Assembly: GCA_013696045.1 (NCBI GenBank) | Contig: JACCZH010000170.1 | Span: 1 to 8,906 of the forward strand | DNA length: 8,906 nucleotides | From: Chloroflexia bacterium | GTDB lineage: Bacteria; Chloroflexota; Chloroflexia; Thermomicrobiales; CFX8 | Reading direction: 5' to 3' | In this document: positions 1-7,182 of the stretch, one piece after another | How the letters are laid out: every line of letters begins with the position of its first letter | Position numbering within the stretch: the stretch's first letter is position 1 | The notes under the pieces: generated by a model | The model's database searches: none | Seen by the model: only the letters and a program-made list of their open reading frames with translations | Told to the model about the DNA's origin: nothing | Program-made: the position numbers and the translations under genes

Positions 1-2130
1 GAACTTGTGGTCCCTAAACGCGCCTAGCGTCCCGTTGAGTTCGATCGGGACGGTCACGATCCGCAACCCCACCTCGTCAGACCCGAAGGAAGCCGGCGAG
101 GTCTCTTCGATGCAAGTCAGCACCTCACTCGCGATGTCGAAGGTAGCGGTCGGTGGCGCGACCACGCGAATGTACTCGTATATGCCAAAGTATTCGGGAA
201 ACGGCCCGGTCCCCGTGTTGTTCGGGACGACCACCTGAATCATGTAAACACCTGACGCGAGGTCCATGGGAACCTGAAACGTGAGCTGGTCCTGAACGCG
301 GTTGTCTCTAATAACGCGCTCTGAGCCGTCTACGGTCTCGGTGAGCGGCGTCTCAAGATCGCCGCACACATGCGCTTCAACGTCACGGGTCGTTTCGCCA
401 ATCTGAAAACGCACTTTGGCGGCGACATTGAAGTAGTTGGCTCCGGTCAGCTTGACCATCTCACCGGCACGCACCTCAGGAACCCTCATGCAGACGTTAT
501 CGATCATATGCCCGGGACAGGGCGCCATCTGTGTCTGGCAATTGAGCTGGGAACTGTCGGGGACTCCGTCGCCATCACCGTCAATCGGCACGACTGTGCA
601 CACTTGTTGTAGCTCATCAGATTCATATTGCTGGAGAGTCAATCTGAACTCGATCGTCCGCAGATCATTGATGCGAAAGATCGTCGGCGTAAACAGGATT
701 TCCCCGTCGATCCCAGCGCTCACTCTGGCCAGGCCGGGCCGCTCCTCGGTCATGCACTCGGCGTCGCCAAACATGGTCTGGCTTGCTCGCATCACGATTT
801 CCAGGGCGAGGGTATTGGCAAGATCTTCAGGGTTGACAGCGGTGTCACTGAGATCGAAACGCGGATCGAAGAGTTGATCCCGCACCTCGGGCGCCAGATC
901 GTCAATCTTCTCAAGGGAACATTGCAGGATGTCGCGGGTGGCCTGCGGCAGATTACCAAATGCCTCGAACGCCGCAACTTCCAGCTCGTTCGCTGGACTA
1001 TGTCCGGCCATGTAGCGCCGCCCCAGCTGGAAGAACATGGACGCAAGAGTGCTGGGCGCAACACTGTTCTCAGCAAGCTTCTGGAGCTTCGCCGCAGGGG
1101 CTGTTTTGGGCTTGTAGCCTTCTGGAACCGGTACGCAGAAATCTCCAAGCGGCGGCGGTGGCGGTGGCGGTTCGGGATCATCCCCATAGCGCCAGGCGTA
1201 GTAGTGCAACCCGACATTGCCCGCCTCTACCAGCCAGCCGGGCTGGTTTCCGGGTGTGTATGTCATGCAGCGTCGCTCGAAGCACTGCATGAGCACCAAC
1301 CGGACCGTGCCGGCAACCTTCACATCTGCCCAGTACGGCTCGCTGATGGGACGGCCGGTGGCGAAGTACGCGTTCTCAAACAGGTTGTCCTGGGAATAGC
1401 TGCCATTCTCGTACACCAGCCCTGACGAGTTCATGAACTCCCAGAACGGCGCCGCAATCGAGTGGTTGGTCACGTCATCAACGATGCCGGTGAGGATGCC
1501 CTGATCCGCGAGCGCGGGATCGGACGTTACGTTTCCGGCCCGATCAACGCGCTGAACGATGGCGCTGTTCACCGCGAGCGGTGCGGCGTCAAGCAGTGGG
1601 CCGAAGGTCGCGTAGGTCGGACCGGTGGGGTCGTCCCCATCGCCGGCCACATTGACCTGCGCAGGTGTGCGGTCCACGAACGTGTTATCCCCGGTCTGCA
1701 TGCGCCCGGACACCAGCTCGACAACCAACAAGCCATTGGTCACGTACCAGATCGAGGTGGGATCGCCGCTGTCCGGATGGGTGATCTCCATGCGTGCCTT
1801 GTCGAAGTACTGGACCGTTCGCATTTCTTCAGGTGATTCAGCATAAGGTTCCGTCATCGCGCCGGTAAAGGCTTCCGGACCCCACATCCATGTCCGGCTG
1901 ACCATGCCCTCGACGACGGGCCGGTCAGTCCTTTCCCAAGTGCGCTGGAAGTGCTCGTTGGCCGGCGGCGCGGCCTGTGTCAACCGAGGGCCGAAGCGGG
2001 GCGCATGCAGGCCGAGTTGCGACCCATACAGTGAGCTCAAGGTGATGCCGCCAGCGGCAGCCCCACTCATCTTGAGCAAGCGTCGGCGGCTCAACGATCG
2101 GTTACCAGGAGACGATGTAAAGTTGCCCAC
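1..2130 (-). CDS. Tat-exported multidomain surface/secreted protein, 3' end beyond left edge
   Basis: An uninterrupted frame of 710 codons with no stop before the window edge, so the C-terminus is missing. The GTG start is preceded by AGGGAGGG 7 nt upstream. Residues 14-20 read SRRRLLK, a near-consensus twin-arginine motif, followed by a small hydrophobic stretch (GAAAGGITLSSL), so export in folded form is inferred. Residues ~65-315 carry signatures I associate with Chloroflexota secreted proteins of unknown function: RTWMWGPEAFTG, QYFDKARME (107-115), FWEFMNSSGLVYENG, FERRCMTYTP (284-293) and GNVGLHYYAWRY (304-315). A seven-proline run (321-327) separates a second, partly helical, cysteine-containing region. 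DGDGDGVPD (517-525) resembles a thrombospondin-3/EF-type calcium loop. Residues ~551-657 look like an IPT/TIG beta-sandwich (AGEMVKLTGANYF, FQVPMDLASGVYMIQVVVPN). No catalytic motif is visible, so a structural or binding role is more likely than an enzyme. Frame and export are confident; function is unknown. Confidence 0.88.
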   Translation of the reverse strand, partial: MGNFTSSPGNRSLSRRRLLKMSGAAAGGITLSSLYGSQLGLHAPRFGPRLTQAAPPANEHFQRTWERTDRPVVEGMVSRTWMWGPEAFTGAMTEPYAESPEEMRTVQYFDKARMEITHPDSGDPTSIWYVTNGLLVVELVSGRMQTGDNTFVDRTPAQVNVAGDGDDPTGPTYATFGPLLDAAPLAVNSAIVQRVDRAGNVTSDPALADQGILTGIVDDVTNHSIAAPFWEFMNSSGLVYENGSYSQDNLFENAYFATGRPISEPYWADVKVAGTVRLVLMQCFERRCMTYTPGNQPGWLVEAGNVGLHYYAWRYGDDPEPPPPPPPLGDFCVPVPEGYKPKTAPAAKLQKLAENSVAPSTLASMFFQLGRRYMAGHSPANELEVAAFEAFGNLPQATRDILQCSLEKIDDLAPEVRDQLFDPRFDLSDTAVNPEDLANTLALEIVMRASQTMFGDAECMTEERPGLARVSAGIDGEILFTPTIFRINDLRTIEFRLTLQQYESDELQQVCTVVPIDGDGDGVPDSSQLNCQTQMAPCPGHMIDNVCMRVPEVRAGEMVKLTGANYFNVAAKVRFQIGETTRDVEAHVCGDLETPLTETVDGSERVIRDNRVQDQLTFQVPMDLASGVYMIQVVVPNNTGTGPFPEYFGIYEYIRVVAPPTATFDIASEVLTCIEETSPASFGSDEVGLRIVTVPIELNGTLGAFRDHKF

Positions 2131-2137
2131 CCGTATG

Positions 2138-2145
2138 CCCTCCCT
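2138..2145 (-). promoter_or_regulatory. Ribosome-binding site deciding the GTG start of the exported protein
   Basis: AGGGAGGG on the minus strand lies 7 nt before GTG 2130. The only in-frame alternative upstream is ATG at 2199. It would add 23 residues unlike a signal peptide, has no comparable Shine-Dalgarno, and falls inside the predicted promoter. The next ATG inside the gene (residue 21) would remove the twin-arginine motif. These points favour the GTG. Confidence 0.75.
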
Positions 2146-2183
2146 AGTATTGAAGTGTTTGTTAGTTGTCTCGCGCTGGAGGC

Positions 2184-2212
2184 ATACTAACAGTGCCATA
2201 TTGTAAAGTCAA
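2184..2212 (-). promoter_or_regulatory. Sigma70-like promoter for the exported-protein gene
   Basis: On the minus strand TTGACT (2212-2207) is followed after exactly 17 nt by TAGTAT (2189-2184). The -35 box matches TTGACA at 5 of 6 positions and the -10 box matches TATAAT at 4 of 6. Transcription would begin near 2177, giving a leader of about 45-50 nt before the GTG. A 7-bp inverted repeat, TGTTAGT (2160-2166) with ACTAACA (2186-2192), overlaps the -10 box and spans the likely start site, so it could be an operator. Prediction by eye only. Confidence 0.5.
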
Positions 2213-2247
2213 CTGTTTCGTAAGAGCTAAGGGTTGGGTTTATTCGC

Positions 2248-2256
2248 TGGTAAAAT
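2248..2256 (+). promoter_or_regulatory. Possible extended -10 promoter for the Uma2-type gene
   Basis: TGGTAAAAT matches the extended -10 pattern TGnTATAAT with one mismatch. No convincing -35 box is found at 16-18 nt, which is tolerable for extended -10 promoters. Transcription would start near 2263, about 60 nt before the ATG at 2324. An 8-bp palindrome TACCGGTA (2256-2263) overlaps its downstream edge. Weak, by-eye prediction. Confidence 0.3.
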
Positions 2257-2323
2257 ACCGGTAATGTATCGTTCATCTGCATCCAGGCAATCAACACAGT
2301 TCATCTCATGACTGGGGTTCGCA

Positions 2324-2875
2324 ATGGCAACGACCAAGCTGATGACCGCCGAAGATCTCTGGGAACTAGGCGAAAGCGGCAGCGCCGGACACGAGCTGAT
2401 ACGAGGAGAGTTGCGCGAGATGTCACCAACCGGGGATGAGCATGGCGAACTCTCAGCGTCGATTTTGTGGTTCCTCATGCTTCACGTGCGCCAGCATAAT
2501 CTTGGAACGGTATATGCCGCTGAGACTGGCTTCTTCATCGCTCGTGATCCTGACATCGTCTTGGCTCCAGATGCTGCCTTTGTGCAGTCGAGCCGTTTGC
2601 GGGACGATCGTGACCGGAGCAAGTTCGTTGAGATACCTCCTGATCTTGTAGTTGAAGTGAACTCGCCGTCAGATCGTATCAGCGACGTAACTGACAAGGT
2701 GATGAGCTATCTCGATTCCGGCGTACGGATGGTGTGGGTCGTTGATCCACGCCGTCGCATCATCACGGTATATATTCCCGACCATACCGCGAAAATCCTC
2801 ACCACCGATGACCAGCTCGATGGCGGCGACGTGCTGCCCGGCTTCCGGCTCGCGGTGTCCGAGATCTTCAGTTAG
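2324..2875 (+). CDS. Uma2 family (DUF820) putative endonuclease
   Basis: A 183-aa protein, the usual size for the Uma2/DUF820 family, which has a PD-(D/E)XK-like restriction-endonuclease fold and is often multicopy in Cyanobacteria and Chloroflexota. Family landmarks appear in order: MTAEDLWEL near the start, HELIRGELREMSP (23-35), a predicted helix (44-58), APDAAFV with D83, PDLVVEVNSPSDR with E111, K125 in the following helix, GVRMVWVVDP (133-142), and the closing LPGFRLAVSEIF. D83 and E111 are the expected metal-binding acids and K125 is a candidate catalytic lysine. The start is ATG 2324; its Shine-Dalgarno is weak (GGGG at 2314-2317). The gene diverges from the exported-protein gene and ends 144 nt before smc. 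The true substrate of most family members is unknown, and no adjacent methyltransferase or transposase suggests one here. Confidence 0.9.
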   Translation: MATTKLMTAEDLWELGESGSAGHELIRGELREMSPTGDEHGELSASILWFLMLHVRQHNLGTVYAAETGFFIARDPDIVLAPDAAFVQSSRLRDDRDRSKFVEIPPDLVVEVNSPSDRISDVTDKVMSYLDSGVRMVWVVDPRRRIITVYIPDHTAKILTTDDQLDGGDVLPGFRLAVSEIFS

Positions 2876-3004
2876 TCACTTCGGCAATCTCAATACCCCG
2901 AGTGGTAGCATCGTGGTTTGACGATTCCGCGACGGTTGGAGCCGAGGGACACGGGTGGGGCACATTCTGACAACACGCGCATTCATCCAGGTAATCGGCC
3001 CTCC

Positions 3005-3009
3005 GAAGG
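3005..3009 (+). promoter_or_regulatory. Ribosome-binding site of smc
   Basis: GAAGG ends 10 nt before ATG 3020. It supports this ATG over the in-frame TTG at 2918. The 34 codons between the two encode residues (TIPRRLEPRDTGG and on) unlike any Smc N-terminus, whereas MTLLLKRLDIHGFKSF fits the family exactly. Confidence 0.55.
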
Positions 3010-3019
3010 CTGGACCGGC

Positions 3020-6000
3020 ATGACGCTGCTCCTGAAACGGCTGGATATTCACGGCTTCAAGAGCTTCGCGACGCCGACGACGTTCGCCTTTGACCGGGGG
3101 ATCACGGCCATTGTCGGGCCCAACGGCTCTGGGAAATCGAACGTCTCTGAGGCGCTGCGCTGGGTGCTGGGCGAGTCGCAGTACAGCAACCTGAGGGGCC
3201 GCAAGACCGAGGACATCCTCTTCGCTGGCTCGGATCGCCGGGCGCCGCTGGGCATGGCCGAAGTAGTGCTGACGCTTGACAACAGCGACGGCGACCTGCC
3301 GCTGGAGTTCAGCGAGATCACTGTCGCCCGGCGCGCCTATCGCTCCGGCGAGAGTCAATACCTTATAAATGGAAGCCGGGTACGGCTCAAGGACATCCAG
3401 CAGCTCACCGCGCCGCTCGGACAATCGCACACGATCATCGGCCAGGGCCTGGTGGACGCGGTGCTGAGCCAGCGGCCCGAAGATCGGCGCGGCCTCTTTG
3501 AGCACGCCGCCGGCATCACAGGGCTACGCCTACGCGCCAACGACGCCGAGCGCGGACTGGCCGAGACAGCCGGCAACGCCCAGCGCCTGCACGATATTCT
3601 GGCCGAGCTGGAGCCGAGAGTGCGCTCGCTGGAGCGCTCCGCCCGGCAGGCGCGCGAATATGGTGTCGTCCGGGACCGGTTGAGCGAGCTGCAACGCTGC
3701 TACTACGGCGCGCTGTGGAGTGAATCCGCCACCCGGATCGACGAGTCCAAAACAGGTCTGGCAGCTGCCGACGGACGCTTGAAAAGTATTGAAGAGACGC
3801 ACCAGCAGACCTCACGCGAGCTGGCTGGATTGCGTTCCCGCGAACGGCAACTGCTGGCGCTCGAAACGGAACGCGGGGAGAAATTGTCCGGGCACGAGCG
3901 CGATCTGGCAACTACCCGCCATCAGCTAGAGCTCCTGGCCGCCGAAGCGCGCTCGGTCGAGACGCGACTGACTGACCTGAAAACATCGCAGTCTGAACTG
4001 GAAACGCAGCGCGCGGCGGCGCAAACCGAGGCTGACCGGCTCTCGAAGGAATCCGTCGAGCGACGAGCATTGCTGGAATCATTGGAAACCCAGTTTGCGT
4101 TGCGTGAGCGGAATGCCCGTTCAGCCCAGGAGCAACGCGCCGAGCGCGAGCGCGAGCTGGCCGGTCTTGAGCAAAGCATCCTCAACCTGAGCCGGCAGAT
4201 TGCCGAGAGCGAGGGCCGTTTACAATCTTTTAGCGGGCGGCTTGCCGGCTTTGAGAGCGAGCGCGGGCAGCTTGAGCGGCAGATTCAGGACGAGACCGAG
4301 CGACAGCAAGCGATCAGCGTCGCATTGACGACAGCCAGTCAGAAGCGGGCCGAGCTGGAGCACACGCTGGAGGGCTGCTCAGACCAGCTCACAATCCAAC
4401 AAGAAGAATTGACCGGCTTGCGCCAGGTCGCCAACGAGCAACAGAGTGAGATTGGCCGGGCTGAACGCGATCTTGCCGGACACCGGTCGAGACTTGAGTT
4501 ACTGGAGCGCACCTACGAAAGCGGTGAGGGGCTCCATGCCGGTGTGCGGGCGCTGCTGCGGGCAGCCAGGCGCGGAAAGCTGGATTTGCCCGGTTTGCGT
4601 GGGACACTCGCGGAGCTGATCGACGTTCCCAAAGCCTATGAAACGGCCATGGAGGTCGCGCTCGGTGGACACTTGCAGGACGTGATCGTCGAGCGTTGGA
4701 GCGACGCAGAGACCGCCATTGCCTACCTTAAGAAAGAGCATGCCGGGCGGGCGACGTTCCAACCGCTGGACAGCGTTCGCCAGCCAAACGCGCCAACGCT
4801 GGACGTGAACGAGCCGGGCATCGCCGGTATTGCCTCTACGCTCGTAACGTACCCGGACGAAATCGCGCCGGTTGTCCAGCAGACCTTGAACCGCACGCTC
4901 ATCGTTGACGACCTTGAAACCACCCGCCGCATCCTGAAGCGCGCGCGAGGATGGACACTGGTGACACTGGCCGGCGAGATTACCCGCCCTTCAGGCAGCG
5001 TGACCGGCGGCAGCGGCACACGCTCGGCAGGACTGCTGGCTCGCGAGCGCGACCGCAGAACTCTTCCCCAGCTCATCGAGAAGAGAGAACGCGAGCTTGT
5101 GGAACGCCGCGAGGCGCTGGCGTCCGGCCGAGAGGCGTCTGAGGCGTTAGAAATCAGGATCACAACCGAGCGCCACGAAATCGAGCAGCTACGGATTGCG
5201 GCAAGCGAACTCGACCTCGAACATGACCGTCTGAGGCGCGACCGTTCCAACAGCCACGCCACGATCGAGCGTCTGGAGGCACAGGCTCAATCGCTTGAGG
5301 CACGCAACGCCCAATTTCATATCGACGAAACCGGCGTCCGCGCGGAGCTTGACGAGCATACCGCCACCCGCCGCGCGGCACAGGTTGCCCGCGACGAACT
5401 TGCGGCGAGCATCGCTGCCAGCCCGGTAGAGCGCGATGAGCCATTGGCCGAGCTCCGCGTCGAGATCGCTTCTGCCCGTGAGCGGTTGCGCTCGCTCGAT
5501 GCCGGCTTGGAGCGCGCGCGGCACGAAGCCGCACACTCTGGGAAGGCATTGGAGAGCCGCGCCGTCGAGATCGCACGGCTGACCGGTGGGCGTACAGAAC
5601 AAGCCCAACAGCGGGCAAAGCTGGAAACTGCAATCTCGCGCTTGCAGACCGTCATCAGCAACGAACAGGCCGAGGTTGAGCCACTGTTGGCCGACCGGCA
5701 GTCACTAGCGCCGAGAATCGCTACCGCGGAACAGGAACTGGACCGCTCGATTGGCGGGGTTCGCGACGCTGAACGCGCCCGCGACCGCGCCGCACTGGAT
5801 CTGGCGCGCCGCCAGGACGAGCAGGTCTTCCTCTCGGAACGGGTGCGCAACGACCTTGGGGTTGAAGACCCCGCCACATTGATACCCGAAGCTGGCGAGA
5901 CAGGCGAGCATGTCGAAAAGGAGATCAACCGGCTGCGTGAGCGGCTACGCCGTATGAGCGCCGTCGGCGAGGATGTGCTTGAGGAGCACGCCGCCGAATC

Positions 6001-6592
6001 CGAGCGATTGCAATTTCTTACCAGCCAGCTGGACGACGTTGAGCAGGCCGCTGCGTCGCTGCGTTCGGTTCTGGCCGACCTGAACCGCAAGATGGCCAAC
6101 AGCTTTAGCGAGACCTTCACCGAGGTAGCAGCCGAGTTCGAGCAGACCTTCAAGCGTCTATTTGGCGGTGGCACGGCCAAACTCAGCCAGCGAGACGAGG
6201 AAGACGAACCGGGAGGTGTCGATATCGTCGCCCAGCCGCCCGGCAAACGGCTGCAAGGGCTCAATCAGCTTTCCGGCGGCGAGCGGGCCCTGACCGCTGT
6301 TGCGCTGCTGGTCGCCATTCAACGGGTGAACCCGAGTCCGTTCTGCCTTCTGGACGAGGTGGACGCCGCGCTGGACGAGTCAAACGTCGTGCGCTTCAAG
6401 GACGAGTTGCGCGACCTGGCAACCACCACCCAGTTCGTCGTCATCACCCACAACCGCGGCACGATCGAGGGCGCCGACACCCTCTACGGCGTCACCATGG
6501 GCGACGACGGCGTCTCCCGCACCATCTCCCTGCGTTTGGACGAAGCTATCCAGGCCGTTGAAGAGCAGCAGACGGCGAGCGTGGCGGGGTAA
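3020..6592 (+). CDS. smc: Chromosome segregation ATPase Smc (condensin subunit)
   Basis: Full-length 1190-aa Smc, the normal family size. The N-terminal head opens with KRLDIHGFKSFA and has Walker A GPNGSGKS (33-40), an LRG arginine-loop (R59) and the Q-loop IIGQGLVD (Q142). A long Glu/Arg/Gln-rich coiled coil runs to about 515. The hinge spans about 520-666, from LPGLRGTLAELI to the glycine-rich GSVTGGSG. The return coiled coil leads to the C-terminal head, with FKRLFGGGTA near 1045, the ABC signature LSGGER (1084-1089), Walker B CLLDEVD (D1112, E1113), a D-loop ALDES and the H-switch VVITHN. Dimers joined at the hinge bind and extrude DNA with ScpA-ScpB to compact and segregate chromosomes. 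Neither scpA, scpB nor ftsY is adjacent. In the stretch usually written GEQS, this protein has GESQ (51-54). All catalytic motifs are intact. The gene converges on the acetyltransferase gene. Confidence 0.98.
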   Translation: MTLLLKRLDIHGFKSFATPTTFAFDRGITAIVGPNGSGKSNVSEALRWVLGESQYSNLRGRKTEDILFAGSDRRAPLGMAEVVLTLDNSDGDLPLEFSEITVARRAYRSGESQYLINGSRVRLKDIQQLTAPLGQSHTIIGQGLVDAVLSQRPEDRRGLFEHAAGITGLRLRANDAERGLAETAGNAQRLHDILAELEPRVRSLERSARQAREYGVVRDRLSELQRCYYGALWSESATRIDESKTGLAAADGRLKSIEETHQQTSRELAGLRSRERQLLALETERGEKLSGHERDLATTRHQLELLAAEARSVETRLTDLKTSQSELETQRAAAQTEADRLSKESVERRALLESLETQFALRERNARSAQEQRAERERELAGLEQSILNLSRQIAESEGRLQSFSGRLAGFESERGQLERQIQDETERQQAISVALTTASQKRAELEHTLEGCSDQLTIQQEELTGLRQVANEQQSEIGRAERDLAGHRSRLELLERTYESGEGLHAGVRALLRAARRGKLDLPGLRGTLAELIDVPKAYETAMEVALGGHLQDVIVERWSDAETAIAYLKKEHAGRATFQPLDSVRQPNAPTLDVNEPGIAGIASTLVTYPDEIAPVVQQTLNRTLIVDDLETTRRILKRARGWTLVTLAGEITRPSGSVTGGSGTRSAGLLARERDRRTLPQLIEKRERELVERREALASGREASEALEIRITTERHEIEQLRIAASELDLEHDRLRRDRSNSHATIERLEAQAQSLEARNAQFHIDETGVRAELDEHTATRRAAQVARDELAASIAASPVERDEPLAELRVEIASARERLRSLDAGLERARHEAAHSGKALESRAVEIARLTGGRTEQAQQRAKLETAISRLQTVISNEQAEVEPLLADRQSLAPRIATAEQELDRSIGGVRDAERARDRAALDLARRQDEQVFLSERVRNDLGVEDPATLIPEAGETGEHVEKEINRLRERLRRMSAVGEDVLEEHAAESERLQFLTSQLDDVEQAAASLRSVLADLNRKMANSFSETFTEVAAEFEQTFKRLFGGGTAKLSQRDEEDEPGGVDIVAQPPGKRLQGLNQLSGGERALTAVALLVAIQRVNPSPFCLLDEVDAALDESNVVRFKDELRDLATTTQFVVITHNRGTIEGADTLYGVTMGDDGVSRTISLRLDEAIQAVEEQQTASVAG

Positions 6593-6611
6593 CAGCCCGT
6601 TGCAAATCGGT

Positions 6612-7085
6612 TCATTCGCCGAGTTTGAAAAGACATTCCTTTATTTCTTCGCCTCTACCGTCTGCGAATCCGCTGTCTTCGCCGGGCTTGACGAACCCAC
6701 ACTTCTCAAGCACCCGGATCGACCCGTGGTTGTCTTTAGCGGCTCGCGCATACAAGGGCCGGGTTGATACATGCGCTAGGAAGAGTTGCAGGGCGTGGGT
6801 TGCAATGCCCTTACCCCATTGGGCGGGGTCGATCCAATAGCTGACTTCAAGATCTCCGAAGTCAGGAAAACAGAAAACGGTACCGGCTACGACTCCATCG
6901 ACGACGATAGTCTGCTTGGTGATCCTGGAGTCGCCTAGTACCCGTTCCCAACGTGCATCGAACGCCTCCCGATCGGTCGGATCCTTCGCCGTGAACGCCG
7001 CCATATGATTCGCTGCTGGGTCAAGCTGGTACTCGAAGAATGCGGTCAGGTCACCAGGCTCAACATCGCGCAAGATAAGCTCCAC
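6612..7085 (-). CDS. GNAT family N-acetyltransferase
   Basis: A 157-aa single-domain protein of the Gcn5-related acetyltransferase fold, most like the RimJ/RimL-type (Acetyltransf_3) group. It would transfer the acetyl group of acetyl-CoA to an amine, either a protein N-terminus or a small molecule. LRDVEPGDLTAFFEYQ is the usual first strand and helix. LEVSYWIDPAQWGKGIATHAL (79-99) is motif A, with the pyrophosphate-binding loop Q89-W-G-K-G-I-A. DNHGSIRVLEKCGF (118-131) is motif B. The start is GTG, supported by GGAAGGA 7 nt upstream. It shares direction with the phosphoribosyltransferase gene, but a 97-bp gap containing a strong palindrome separates them, so it may be transcribed separately. 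The stop lies 19 bp from the smc stop. Substrate cannot be inferred. Confidence 0.93.
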   Translation of the reverse strand: MELILRDVEPGDLTAFFEYQLDPAANHMAAFTAKDPTDREAFDARWERVLGDSRITKQTIVVDGVVAGTVFCFPDFGDLEVSYWIDPAQWGKGIATHALQLFLAHVSTRPLYARAAKDNHGSIRVLEKCGFVKPGEDSGFADGRGEEIKECLFKLGE

Positions 7086-7092
7086 GGATCGT

Positions 7093-7099
7093 TCCTTCC
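7093..7099 (-). promoter_or_regulatory. Ribosome-binding site fixing the GTG start of the acetyltransferase
   Basis: GGAAGGA on the minus strand, 7 nt upstream of GTG 7085. This is strong complementarity at ideal spacing, and it places the start at the family-typical ELILRDVEPGD. Confidence 0.7.
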
Positions 7100-7141
7100 G
7101 ATGGAATTTCCCTGATTAATTCGATAACCAGGCTTGCTGCA

Positions 7142-7181
7142 ATCTCGTACGGGCGAGGCATGGCCTAGCCCGTACGAAGAT
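7142..7181. repeat. Near-perfect palindrome after the phosphoribosyltransferase gene, possible terminator
   Basis: TCGTACGGGC (7145-7154) is perfectly complementary to GCCCGTACGA (7168-7177). Inside it AGGC (7156-7159) pairs with GCCT (7163-7166) around an ATG loop, leaving one G/A mismatch. Outside it ATC pairs with GAT past a single bulged A. In RNA this gives a stem of about 17 pairs. It begins one base past the TGA of the phosphoribosyltransferase gene, where a terminator or mRNA 3'-end stabiliser would sit. No T-run follows on either strand, so it is not a classical intrinsic terminator. A protein-binding site upstream of the acetyltransferase gene is the alternative. Confidence 0.6.
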
Positions 7182-7182
7182 A

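Noticed and set aside
1165..1183. GGC/GGT-rich run resembling a simple repeat
   Set aside because: It encodes the seven-proline hinge on the minus strand and is too short to be an independent repeat element.
628..1425. 265-aa plus-strand frame
   Set aside because: Antisense shadow of the exported-protein gene, whose minus-strand translation has a twin-arginine signal and conserved blocks; the plus-strand product has no recognisable domain and an unnatural Arg/His composition.
2877..2904. Possible hairpin after the Uma2 stop (CACTTCGG with CCGAGTG)
   Set aside because: Seven pairs with a bulge and a 13-nt loop, and no T-run after it; too weak to call a terminator.
2876..3505. 209-aa minus-strand frame across the smc start
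   Set aside because: Overlaps the conserved Walker A region of smc on the opposite strand and resembles no protein family.
5317..6264. 315-aa minus-strand frame inside smc
   Set aside because: Ser/Arg-rich antisense shadow caused by the high-GC codon bias of the coiled coil; no start signals or motifs.
6585..6599. Short CGGG/CCCG hairpin between the convergent smc and acetyltransferase genes
   Set aside because: Only four base pairs overlapping the smc stop; it could arise by chance.
7105..7144. Promoter for the acetyltransferase gene
   Set aside because: TTGCAG on the minus strand is the nearest -35 match, but no acceptable -10 box lies at 16-18 nt; evidence is insufficient.
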